From Halobacillus halophilus (GTDB taxonomy: Bacteria > Bacillota > Bacilli > Bacillales > Halobacillaceae), in contig NZ_JAIVAL010000015.1 of the NCBI RefSeq assembly GCF_020171985.1, positions 1 to 64,000 on the forward strand: a DNA stretch of 64,000 nt, in the 5' to 3' direction. The notes below the pieces were generated by a model that did not search any database, was not told where the DNA came from, and was given only the letters and a program-made list of their open reading frames with translations. The position numbers and the translations under genes were made by a program. Shown here in pieces: positions 42,491 to 50,429 of the stretch. The first letter of the stretch is position 1. The number at the start of each line of letters is the position of its first letter.

Positions 42491-44767
42491 TTAAAGCCCC
42501 CATATATGGATACAGTCAGATATGTTTTTTTCAGCCAGTTCACTTTTAACGTCTATGATGATTCCTTTATTTTCTTTTAGTAACTTTTCAAAGAAACGAT
42601 CTTCCTGCTCTGCATAATACTGATGTGGTACTGCATAAACCAGTGCGTCTGCTTCTTTTAAATTATTTATTTCCTCCGTTAACTCCATTCCGAATTCTTC
42701 TTTTACTTGTTCAGGGTCAGCTAAAGGATCATGTAATTGTATTTGGAGGCCAAACTCCTTTAATGCACGAATAACATCTGTTACTTTTGAATTTCTAATA
42801 TCGGGAACATTTTCTTTAAAGGTGGCACCTAAGATCGTGACGCATGCTTGATTTACTTTAATATCCTGGTTAATCATTAATTTAATCAGAGAATGAGCAA
42901 TAAATTCAGCCATGTCATCATTAATTCTTCTTCCCGCTTGAATAACTTGAGGATGGTAGCCAATGCTCTCAGCTTTATAAACCAGATAGTAAGGGTCGAC
43001 TCCAATACAATGCCCCCCCACCAGTCCTGGCGTGTATTTATGAAAGTTCCATTTTGTACCCGCAGCTTCCAACACATCTTTTGTACAAATACCTATCCGA
43101 TCAAAAATTAGTGCCAGCTCATTCATAAGTGCAATGTTTAAATCACGCTGAGTATTCTCTATGACTTTTGCAGCTTCTGCCACTTTAATCGATGCTGCTG
43201 GGAATACTTCTTGAACCACCGTTTGATAACGCCTCGCTATCTCCTCTGTTATCTTCGGACTTTCTCCTGCTACAACTTTCACAATGGACTCGAAAGAATG
43301 ATTAGCATCACCAGGATTAATACGCTCTGGGGAGTAGCCTATATGAAAATCCTTACCTCCTGCCAGTCCCGATTTCTCTTCCAAGATAGGCAGACAGACT
43401 TCCTCCGTAACTCCGGGATAAACGGTAGATTCATAGACAACTGTAGTACCTTTCGTGAGCGCTTTTCCTACTGTCTCAGAAGCGCTCCTCAACGGATTTA
43501 AGTTCGGTTGATTCGCCTCATCAATTGGAGTAGGTACGGTAACGATAATGAAATTACATTCTTTCAATTTCTCTGGATCCGTTGTAAATTCAATTTGACT
43601 CGAAGCCAATTCCTCTTCAGTCATCTCACCAGTGGCGTCATAACCGTTCTTTAACTGATCAATCCGAGATTCACTGATATCAAAACCAACCACATCTTCC
43701 TTAGAAGCAAATGCAGCCGCTACAGGAAGTCCTACATACCCCAATCCTACAATGCCCAATTTTTTCGCTTTATTACCATAGTAATCAAGATACCAATCGA
43801 CAAAATGATTTATTCCTTCCTCTATAGAAGTTGAGGGCTGGAAACCTACTTTTTCGTTCAATGGCGTAATATCAGCATACGTTTCCGGAACATCCCCCGG
43901 CTGCAGCGGCAAATATTTGCGCTTAGCTTTTTTCCCCACTTTAGTTTCAATCAACGAAATAAAGTCCATAAGTTCTGTTGGCCGGTTATTCCCAATATTA
44001 TATACATAAGCAGGAGCGAGACTCGCTTTCTCTCTTACTTGTTCTTCATCAGGAATTTGGAATAGTAATCGAAAAATACCTTCGACAATATCATCTACGT
44101 AAGTAAAATCTCTTTTCATTTTTCCTTCATTGTAAATTTCAATAGGTTCTTCATTCAGAATAGCTTTTGTAAACTTAAAGAGCGCCATATCCGGTCGTCC
44201 CCAGGGACCATAAACTGTAAAAAAACGAAGTCCAGTTGTAGGTAATCTAAATAAGTGACTATACGTATGCGCCATTAATTCATTCGCACATTTAGTTGCA
44301 GCATAAAGGCTTAATGGTTCATCTACACGTTGCTTTGTAGAAAATGGCATTTCCTTATTAGAACCATATACAGAACTTGAAGAAGCATAAAGTAAATGGG
44401 CAACCTTGTAGTGTCTTGAGGCTTCTAAAATATTTAGAAAACCTACAATGTTAGCATCTATATAATCCATGGGATGATCAATGCTGTGCCTGACCCCTGC
44501 CTGAGCGGCAAGGTTTACGACCACTTCAATGTTATGTGCTTTAAACACTTGGTTCACATCATCTGCCTTACTAAGGTCCAGCTGATAAAATATAAACTGA
44601 TCATAATTATTTATAAGTGAAAGACGGTCTTCTTTTAATCGAACGTCATAGTAATCATTCATATTATCCACTCCAATTACCTGAAACCCTTCTTCAAGTA
44701 ATCGTTTGGAAACGTGAAAGCCGATAAAGCCTGCACATCCTGTGACTAAAATTTCTCTCCTCACCAT
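42491..44767 (-). CDS. Fused UDP-uronate 4-epimerase and UDP-sugar 6-dehydrogenase (TviC-TviB-like)
   Basis: 758 residues in one uninterrupted frame. Residues 1-335 are an extended SDR of the UDP-glucuronate/GlcNAcA 4-epimerase type: TGCAGFIGFHVSKRL, ASSSSVYGSNKEMPF, catalytic YAATK, and RFFTVYGPWGRPDMA. From ~340 (KLGIVGLGYVGLPVAAAFA) to the end is a WbpA/TviB-type UDP-N-acetylhexosamine 6-dehydrogenase with VYESTVYPG, the catalytic Cys in GGHCIGVDPYYL and ATFKENVPDIRNSK. The usual partners are separate genes (Vi antigen tviB/tviC); here they are one protein. It should convert UDP-GlcNAc (or UDP-Glc) to the galacto-uronate. First gene of the operon. Confidence 0.9.
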   Translation of the reverse strand: MVRREILVTGCAGFIGFHVSKRLLEEGFQVIGVDNMNDYYDVRLKEDRLSLINNYDQFIFYQLDLSKADDVNQVFKAHNIEVVVNLAAQAGVRHSIDHPMDYIDANIVGFLNILEASRHYKVAHLLYASSSSVYGSNKEMPFSTKQRVDEPLSLYAATKCANELMAHTYSHLFRLPTTGLRFFTVYGPWGRPDMALFKFTKAILNEEPIEIYNEGKMKRDFTYVDDIVEGIFRLLFQIPDEEQVREKASLAPAYVYNIGNNRPTELMDFISLIETKVGKKAKRKYLPLQPGDVPETYADITPLNEKVGFQPSTSIEEGINHFVDWYLDYYGNKAKKLGIVGLGYVGLPVAAAFASKEDVVGFDISESRIDQLKNGYDATGEMTEEELASSQIEFTTDPEKLKECNFIIVTVPTPIDEANQPNLNPLRSASETVGKALTKGTTVVYESTVYPGVTEEVCLPILEEKSGLAGGKDFHIGYSPERINPGDANHSFESIVKVVAGESPKITEEIARRYQTVVQEVFPAASIKVAEAAKVIENTQRDLNIALMNELALIFDRIGICTKDVLEAAGTKWNFHKYTPGLVGGHCIGVDPYYLVYKAESIGYHPQVIQAGRRINDDMAEFIAHSLIKLMINQDIKVNQACVTILGATFKENVPDIRNSKVTDVIRALKEFGLQIQLHDPLADPEQVKEEFGMELTEEINNLKEADALVYAVPHQYYAEQEDRFFEKLLKENKGIIIDVKSELAEKNISDCIHIWGL

Positions 44768-45045
44768 AATTTCTCCATTTCCCTTCTATATTGTCTTTCT
44801 TTTATTTAACTTATGTCCTCCAGAAGAAGGGGTTCTTAGATAGAAGACATTTAGGCATGGTTCGGTCTTTTATACTTATAAAGTACATCTTCGCATTGGT
44901 TTACAGACAAGCTTCCAATTGCGTAGTAAGAATTTGTTTCGACGACTTCTTGCGGTAGCTCGGTAAGGAGGAATTTACGTCTTTAGAATGTACTAAAAGC
45001 TATTCAGTTTAATAAGTCTCTTAAAATTCCATAATCATATAAGTA
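44768..45045 (-). other. Leader/promoter region of the polysaccharide operon
   Basis: About 280 bases upstream of the first operon gene with no coding potential seen. A ribosome-binding region (gaagggaaatggag) precedes the ATG at 44,767. AT-rich segments such as ctttataagtataaaag could hold the promoter, but no -35/-10 pair of good quality could be fixed. No riboswitch or JUMPstart-like element recognised. Confidence 0.4.
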
Positions 45046-45050
45046 TAAAA

Positions 45051-45079
45051 AAAGATCAGGCTGCTTGAGCCTGATCTTT
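45051..45079 (-). terminator. Terminator of the M24 peptidase gene
   Basis: Perfect 12-bp stem aaagatcaggct / agcctgatcttt with a 5-base loop, followed on the minus strand by a T-run. It insulates the polysaccharide operon from the upstream gene. Confidence 0.88.
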
Positions 45080-45099
45080 AATAATAATTATTCCTAATG

Positions 45100-46200
45100 T
45101 TATTGAATAACCTGCAACTCTCTTGAAGTTTTGGTTAATGTTTCGTATCCATCTTTTGTAACGAGTACATCATCTTCAAGTCGTACCCCGCCAAGATCTG
45201 GATCATAAATACCAGGTTCGATGGTATAGGTCATACCTTCCCGTAACACTCCATCATTCAGGTGACTCATAGAAGGGAACTCATGTACATTAATTCCTAA
45301 TCCATGACCAATTCGGTGAGGAAATAACTTTCCATAGCCTGCCTTTGTAATAATATCTCTTGCTGTTTGGTCAAGATCACCAATTCGCGTTCCTGGTTTG
45401 CTAATCGAAAGAGAAGCTTCCAAAGCTTCTTGCACCTTTTTATAAATTTTTTCCTGTTCCTCGGAAACGGATTGATATGCAAATGTTCTTGTAATATCAG
45501 AGGTATAGCCTTTCCAAACAACTCCCAGGTCGAAAAGAACAAAGTCCCCTGCTTTTAACTTGCGGCCGCCAGGGTTCCCATGAGGTTGTCCAGATTTCTC
45601 TCCGAACAATACCATAGTTGAAAAAGACATCTCAGCGACCCCTTTTTTCTTCAACTCATATTCAATACCTGCGAGAACTTCCATTTCAGTAATACCTGCC
45701 TGTAAAGACTCAACCCCCACTTTCACTCCATAATCCGCCAATTCAGCGGCTTCACGCATAATAGCGATCTCTTCAGCATCCTTCACAACGCGCATTTCAT
45801 TTAATTGAGGTTCAATATCTATAACTTCCAGATCATTAAATAATCCAAAAAAAGACTCACTCCGGCCGTAAGATAACACCTGTTTCTCAATTCCTGCCGT
45901 TTGTATAGGACCAATCCCCTTTTTCTTCATCGACTGATCAATTAAATCCCATGGGTCTTCGTGATCCGCATATCCAATAACTTCATATGTCCATCCCGCT
46001 TCACGTATTTGTCCCTCTTCCATACCCGGGAGCACCGCGATCGGTTCTGCTTCAGGAAATACCACAAGTCCTAGAAGTCTTTCATGAGGGTCGGTTTGAA
46101 ACCCCGTTAAGTAAAAAAAGTTTTCTGTAGAGTTAATAAAAGCAGCATCTATTTGTTTAGTCCTTAAATAACGTGCAAACTTGTTTAATCTATCTTCCAT
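45100..46200 (-). CDS. M24 family Xaa-Pro aminopeptidase/dipeptidase
   Basis: 366-residue cytoplasmic metallopeptidase that splits proline-containing peptides. The N-terminal creatinase-like domain (1-125) begins MEDRLNKFARYLRTKQID; the catalytic pita-bread domain shows the five metal ligands in LFDLGVVWKGYTSDITRTF (two Asp), HRIGHGLGINVHEFP (His), YTIEPGIYDP (Glu) and GGVRLEDDVLV (Glu). The start at 46,200 has gaggag 8 bases upstream; the open frame to 46,377 runs into the divergent promoter and is rejected. It resembles B. subtilis YqhT/YkvY; which one is not decidable here. Confidence 0.9.
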   Translation of the reverse strand: MEDRLNKFARYLRTKQIDAAFINSTENFFYLTGFQTDPHERLLGLVVFPEAEPIAVLPGMEEGQIREAGWTYEVIGYADHEDPWDLIDQSMKKKGIGPIQTAGIEKQVLSYGRSESFFGLFNDLEVIDIEPQLNEMRVVKDAEEIAIMREAAELADYGVKVGVESLQAGITEMEVLAGIEYELKKKGVAEMSFSTMVLFGEKSGQPHGNPGGRKLKAGDFVLFDLGVVWKGYTSDITRTFAYQSVSEEQEKIYKKVQEALEASLSISKPGTRIGDLDQTARDIITKAGYGKLFPHRIGHGLGINVHEFPSMSHLNDGVLREGMTYTIEPGIYDPDLGGVRLEDDVLVTKDGYETLTKTSRELQVIQ

Positions 46201-46381
46201 ACATCCCACTCCTCTATCTATTTCATTTACCATGCCTATCATATACCAACCTGGTTCATATTCCAAATTGCGGTCCAATGTTTGAAGGTTTTGCGACATT
46301 AGCCTGATTATTATTTTAATTTGGGAAGGGTTTCGATATAATAGCGAAAGGTTGATAGATTTGTCATTGGAGGTCATTATA

Positions 46382-46780
46382 TTGGATCGAACGCGCTTTT
46401 TCGTCCGTGTATCAGCAATCTATGCTCTGATTGGAGCTTTTATGGGGTCCCATATGGCTGGAGGCGGCGGCCTAGAATTAAGTGCCATTCACGCCCACAT
46501 TCTGGTGGTCGGCTGGTTATCCCTTTTCGCTTTTGCTATATATTATAAAGTCTTTTCTATCCCTAAGGATTCCAAACTCTCGCTTATTCATGTATGGAGT
46601 TCCTTTGTCGGTGTGCTGGGGCTTACTCTTGGCATGTTTCTTTATTACACCCAACCAATTGAGGGCATGCGCACTTTCAACACCGTATTCTTTATTGTTG
46701 GAGGTACCATTCTCCTGATTGCTTTTGTAGTCTTTGCTATTATGGCGTTTGTTCATGGAAAAGTAATATCTGAAGATTGA
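46382..46780 (+). CDS. Small four-helix membrane protein, heme-copper-oxidase-like
   Basis: 132-residue membrane protein with four hydrophobic helices. Helix 2 contains SAIHAHILVVGWLSLFAFAIYY, which is similar to the first heme-ligand helix of heme-copper oxidase subunit I / NorB-type proteins; two histidines in HAH could bind heme or metal. Such mini proteins are sometimes named cytochrome-c oxidase-like but carry no full catalytic core. The TTG at 46,382 has ggaggt 7 bases upstream and is preferred over an in-frame TTG at 46,352. It is divergent from the M24 peptidase gene and is followed by a strong terminator. Confidence 0.7.
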   Translation: MDRTRFFVRVSAIYALIGAFMGSHMAGGGGLELSAIHAHILVVGWLSLFAFAIYYKVFSIPKDSKLSLIHVWSSFVGVLGLTLGMFLYYTQPIEGMRTFNTVFFIVGGTILLIAFVVFAIMAFVHGKVISED

Positions 46781-46852
46781 ACGCTTCCCCGCCTATTTTG
46801 GTAAGAAAGATTTCCAGAACACATAATGGGAGTCCCAGTCGCTCCAATAGAT

Positions 46853-46875
46853 AAAGCAGGCAATAGGCCTGCTTT
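46853..46875. terminator. Bidirectional terminator
   Basis: Stem aaagcaggc / gcctgcttt with a 5-base loop and a T-run on the plus strand, between the small membrane protein gene (+) and the dehydrogenase gene (-). Confidence 0.85.
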
Positions 46876-46878
46876 TTT

Positions 46879-47928
46879 CTATGGAGAATATTTCACCAGC
46901 TGATCATCTTCAGATTCAGGACTACCTCTACCATCCGTATTATTGGTAATAAAATAAAGTCTATCGTCCACAACTTCAACATCTCTTATCCTGCCGTATT
47001 GTTCGGTAAGTGTTTCAGGATCACCTCCTGAAGGTGACAGCTTCATAACCGCTTTTCCTCGTAAGGAGGCCACGATTAGTTCTTCCCGAAAAAACACAAC
47101 TCCGGATGGCGCCCAAGTATTTCTTCCGGTTTCAAAAAGTGGAGTAACCATCCCCTCCCTCTCTTCGTCTCCAACAATCTGCGGCCAGCCATAGTTTTGG
47201 CCAGGCTGGATCAGGTTGACTTCATCATGATTATCAGGACCATGCTCCGCAGCATAGAGCTCTCCATCTTTATTCCAGGTTAATCCTTGCGGGTTCCGAT
47301 GCCCGTAGCTATATACATATGAGGAATCAAAGGGATTACCTTCAGCTGCAGTCCCATCAGTGCTGAGCCTTAAGATTTTCCCTGCCAGACTCTCCGGGTC
47401 TTGAGCCAGGGATTCATTCAGAGAATCGCCCGTAGTCACATAAATCTGATTGTCAGGACCAATTTCTATCCTGCCGCCATTATGAAATTGTGCTCCAGGA
47501 ATATTTTCCAATAAGACAGATGTTTCTTTCCATTGATCCGAGTTCCTTTCAATTTCAATGATCCTGTTCATAATTGAGCCTTCCTCTTCATACGTATGGT
47601 AAGCCAAAGCACGTTGGTGGTCCTTGAATCCAGGGAGTAATTTAAAGCCAAGCAGGCCGCCTTCCCCCCGCTGTACTATTTCTTTCCTGGTTTGAACAGG
47701 ATAGCGTACAGACTCTTCTCCCTCTGTCCATGATGTGATCGTTCCTTCCCTCTCTGAAATGTAAAAAGTCTGCTGATCGTATTCAATGTCCCAAGGAGAC
47801 TTTAAATCAGTGACTAACGTCTGGAAAGATTCATCGTTAGAAGCAGCAGATCCATCATCTTGCTGTACTTGATCGGAGGAGCATGCAGCAAGCCAAAACA
47901 ACATAATTACTATTCCTGCCCTCTTCAT
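46879..47928 (-). CDS. PQQ-type sugar dehydrogenase, lipoprotein
   Basis: 349-residue exported six-bladed beta-propeller of the soluble glucose dehydrogenase/YliI (Asd) family, which uses pyrroloquinoline quinone to oxidise aldose sugars. It starts with a lipoprotein signal (lipobox FWLAAC, Cys16) and an Asp/Ser-rich linker. The catalytic His is in AQFHNGGRIEIGPD; other family blocks are GEGGLLGFKLLPGF, YGHRNPQGLTW and EHGPDNHDEVNL. No PQQ synthesis genes are nearby, so the cofactor may come from outside. The gene stands alone. Confidence 0.87.
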   Translation of the reverse strand: MKRAGIVIMLFWLAACSSDQVQQDDGSAASNDESFQTLVTDLKSPWDIEYDQQTFYISEREGTITSWTEGEESVRYPVQTRKEIVQRGEGGLLGFKLLPGFKDHQRALAYHTYEEEGSIMNRIIEIERNSDQWKETSVLLENIPGAQFHNGGRIEIGPDNQIYVTTGDSLNESLAQDPESLAGKILRLSTDGTAAEGNPFDSSYVYSYGHRNPQGLTWNKDGELYAAEHGPDNHDEVNLIQPGQNYGWPQIVGDEEREGMVTPLFETGRNTWAPSGVVFFREELIVASLRGKAVMKLSPSGGDPETLTEQYGRIRDVEVVDDRLYFITNNTDGRGSPESEDDQLVKYSP

Positions 47929-47995
47929 AAAAGACCACCACTCTTTTCTATAAGATTACTACTAATGTAGCAGAGCGAATCGATTACACACAAAA

Positions 47996-48025
47996 AAAGC
48001 TGCTCCCTTTAGTGGGAGCAGCTTT
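47996..48025 (-). terminator. Terminator of bioY
   Basis: Perfect 12-bp stem aaagctgctccc / gggagcagcttt with a 6-base loop and a T-run on the minus strand, 4 bases past the bioY stop. Confidence 0.9.
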
Positions 48026-48028
48026 AAG

Positions 48029-48616
48029 TCAGGCTGCCTGACGAAGCTGCGTACGATGAAGCACTGTTCTTTCTAGACGATGAGCAAATAAAGCAGCTAA
48101 TATGCATATGGCAACATCCTTGATTAAGAAAGGCCCCATACTCGTCCATGCGAGTGCGTAACTAATGGGATCACCCGGAGCCCAGAAGTTTAACGCAGCA
48201 TAAAACCACGTAACACCGATGATGTAGTTAACAGCTACTCCTATTAATGCTGCAGTTATGTACATGGGAATTTTTCTTGATGACTCTACTATTTTACCGG
48301 CAATAAAAGCTAAAACAACATAGGATAATATAAATCCAAAGGATGTTTTAAATAAGACTGCAGGTCCTCCTGAAAATCCAGCAAAAATAGGAGCTCCAAT
48401 CAATCCTAACACCATATATACAAGCATGGAGAAAAAGCCTAGACGGCTGCCGAGAATCAACCCTGATAAAACAGCGAAAAAGGTTTGAAGAGTTAAAGGT
48501 ACTCCTAAAATCATTAAAAAAGGGACGAGTGAAGTAATATTAGCCCCTATTGCCATAAGAGCTACAAATAAAGCTCCTATAGTTATTTCATAAGCTGACA
48601 AGCGTGAACGTTTCAT
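48029..48616 (-). CDS. bioY: Biotin transporter substrate-binding protein BioY
   Basis: 195-residue membrane S-component of an ECF-type biotin transporter with about six hydrophobic helices. Family signatures are ALFVALMAIGANIT near the N-terminus, VPLTLQTFFAVLSGLILGSRLG and YMVLGLIGAPIFAGFSGG. The energy-coupling AT module (EcfAA'T) is not in this window. The start ATG has gggagga. Its promoter overlaps a BirA operator (48,673-48,700), so it should be repressed by biotin-loaded BirA. Confidence 0.95.
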   Translation of the reverse strand: MKRSRLSAYEITIGALFVALMAIGANITSLVPFLMILGVPLTLQTFFAVLSGLILGSRLGFFSMLVYMVLGLIGAPIFAGFSGGPAVLFKTSFGFILSYVVLAFIAGKIVESSRKIPMYITAALIGVAVNYIIGVTWFYAALNFWAPGDPISYALAWTSMGPFLIKDVAICILAALFAHRLERTVLHRTQLRQAA

Positions 48617-48649
48617 CTGAAATCCTCCCGTTTCTTATCGTTATCTTAA

Positions 48650-48678
48650 AGATAATGGAAGAACTCACATAATGTCAA
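48650..48678 (-). promoter_or_regulatory. Promoter of bioY
   Basis: On the minus strand -35 TTGACA (48,673-48,678) and -10 TTATCT (48,650-48,655), spacer 17. The -35 is inside the operator's arm. Confidence 0.75.
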
Positions 48679-48700
48679 CTAGATATTTAAAAGGTTAACA
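48673..48700. promoter_or_regulatory. BirA (biotin repressor) operator
   Basis: Interrupted inverted repeat TGTCAAC-N14-GTTAACA, matching the BirA operator pattern known from Bacillaceae (TGTTAAC...GTTAACA). It overlaps the -35 of the bioY promoter, which explains repression when biotin is available. Confidence 0.85.
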
Positions 48701-48876
48701 TAATGAAATGAAAGATAATTCAATCTACACTATTCGATTATACAGTAAGTTCAATACCAATTTCAGAGGACTTATTATCTATAATTCTCATAAAATATTA
48801 ATACTTTTTAACTATTAATTGGTGACTTTTTCCTTTTTATATAGTAGAGTATAGTCAAAAAGATTGGAGAGGTTTT

Positions 48877-50331
48877 ATGTTATCTCCGAAAAGAACAATG
48901 GGGCAGTACAGTACCCCGCAAGAAACCGTTACCTATATGACTGAGAATCTTTTAAAGTTTTTACCTTCCACTGTTCAGGAGTCAAAAATTCTTGACCCCT
49001 GTACCGGTGATGGCATATTCATTAAGTCCCTTCTTCAATCTGGGGTTTCAGCTGACCATTTATTTGCTTTTGATATCGATCCCCTTACCCCGCCGCCTGA
49101 TGAAAAAGTACATTTTATTCAAACAGATTTTCTTAAAGAATCTAACGCGGAAAAATTTGATGCGATTATTGGTAACCCGCCTTACAAATCCAAAAGACAA
49201 AGCTCCTACCTTTTAGAAAACAAGAAATATTTATCAGAGGAATTTCAAGAAATAGGTGTACATAATTTATATACTTTGTTCATCTATAAAGGAATTCAAA
49301 AGTTAAAAGATGGAGGAATCCTGACTATGATTGTTCAAGATTCCTTTCTGTCCAATGTCTATTATAAAAATTTCCGAAAATATGTGTTGGACCATACAGA
49401 GATTAAGGAAATTATCCTTGCACCACGCCGTCTATTCCATAAAGGAAAAGCGGATGTAAGAACGTGTATTCTTACTCTAAAAAAAAGACCGTCAGCTCTG
49501 ATTGATAAGAACCATACTATGCGGTTAATCGACCGGCTAAGCGCACAGGAATACACGAACCCTCCTGATGAAAGCATACAGCACCTGAACCAAATTCACT
49601 TTGAAAATAATCCGAATTACAACTATTCTATCAATGTACCGATTGAAATCCTTAGTTTGTTCCATACTCCCTACGTACCTTTAGGAGATGTGGTAAAAAT
49701 CGTTACAGGCATTTCTACCGGAAACGATAAATATTTTTTACGCGAGCAAAGTGACGTAACTAATTATGCAGACTGGCTGCCGTTTTACAAAAATGGAGGG
49801 GCAAAAGATGCCTGGTACTATGAACCCAAATATTACATTCATAAGAATTGGCCCCAGTACAAAAATATCCATTCTAATTTCATGGTTCGAAACCCCTCTT
49901 ATTATTATAAGGAAGGAATCACATGTTCTTCTATGGGAGTGGAGTTTTCAGCTGCTTATCTCCCTCCGGGAAGTTTATTTGGTGTAAACGCAAACTTGTT
50001 TCCCCAAAACCAGGAAGATCTTTTTTATTTCCTGGGTTTACTCAATAGTCTGCTTGTGAAATTCATGTTGCGTAAATTTTTAAACCGAACAAATATGATT
50101 ACGGCGGGGTATCTAAAAAAACTGCCTTACGTAGAGCCTTCTGAATCTCTTAAAGAAGTGGTAGTCGAAAACACGAGCTCCCTTATTGAAGGCAAGAAAA
50201 AGGACCCTTCTTTCAATACTCAGCAACTGCAGCGTAAAGTTGACCAGGCTATTTTTGAAAGTTATGGAATACCAGAAGTCACTCAAGCTCATGTGAAACG
50301 GTTTTGTAAAGATTTATTAGAGAATATTTAG
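48877..50331 (+). CDS. Eco57I/TaqI-type N6-adenine DNA methyltransferase
   Basis: 484-residue class I SAM-dependent enzyme of gamma-type domain order. N-terminal MGQYSTP, SAM-binding motif I LDPCTGDGIFIKSL (39-52), and the catalytic motif NPPY (100-103) mark an adenine-N6 methylase. Residues ~240-430 would be the target-recognition region (VKIVTGISTGNDKYFL). No restriction endonuclease or specificity gene is adjacent, so it looks solitary. The ATG follows ggagagg. It ends at the hairpin 50,331-50,356. Whether it defends the cell, marks DNA for regulation, or is a relic of a restriction system is open. Confidence 0.88.
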   Translation: MLSPKRTMGQYSTPQETVTYMTENLLKFLPSTVQESKILDPCTGDGIFIKSLLQSGVSADHLFAFDIDPLTPPPDEKVHFIQTDFLKESNAEKFDAIIGNPPYKSKRQSSYLLENKKYLSEEFQEIGVHNLYTLFIYKGIQKLKDGGILTMIVQDSFLSNVYYKNFRKYVLDHTEIKEIILAPRRLFHKGKADVRTCILTLKKRPSALIDKNHTMRLIDRLSAQEYTNPPDESIQHLNQIHFENNPNYNYSINVPIEILSLFHTPYVPLGDVVKIVTGISTGNDKYFLREQSDVTNYADWLPFYKNGGAKDAWYYEPKYYIHKNWPQYKNIHSNFMVRNPSYYYKEGITCSSMGVEFSAAYLPPGSLFGVNANLFPQNQEDLFYFLGLLNSLLVKFMLRKFLNRTNMITAGYLKKLPYVEPSESLKEVVVENTSSLIEGKKKDPSFNTQQLQRKVDQAIFESYGIPEVTQAHVKRFCKDLLENI

Positions 50332-50356
50332 GGGAGCAGCACTAGTGCTGCTCCCC
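50331..50356. terminator. Strong hairpin overlapping the methyltransferase stop
   Basis: Perfect 12-bp inverted repeat (ggggagcagcac / gtgctgctcccc) separated by two bases and starting in the stop codon. There is no T-run behind it, so it may work as a weak terminator or transcript stabiliser. Confidence 0.55.
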
Positions 50357-50429
50357 TGCCATCTAATTGTATTTACTGTCGAAAACCTCTACAACATTAT
50401 TCTCCAAGACTATTTCCCAGGAAATCATA

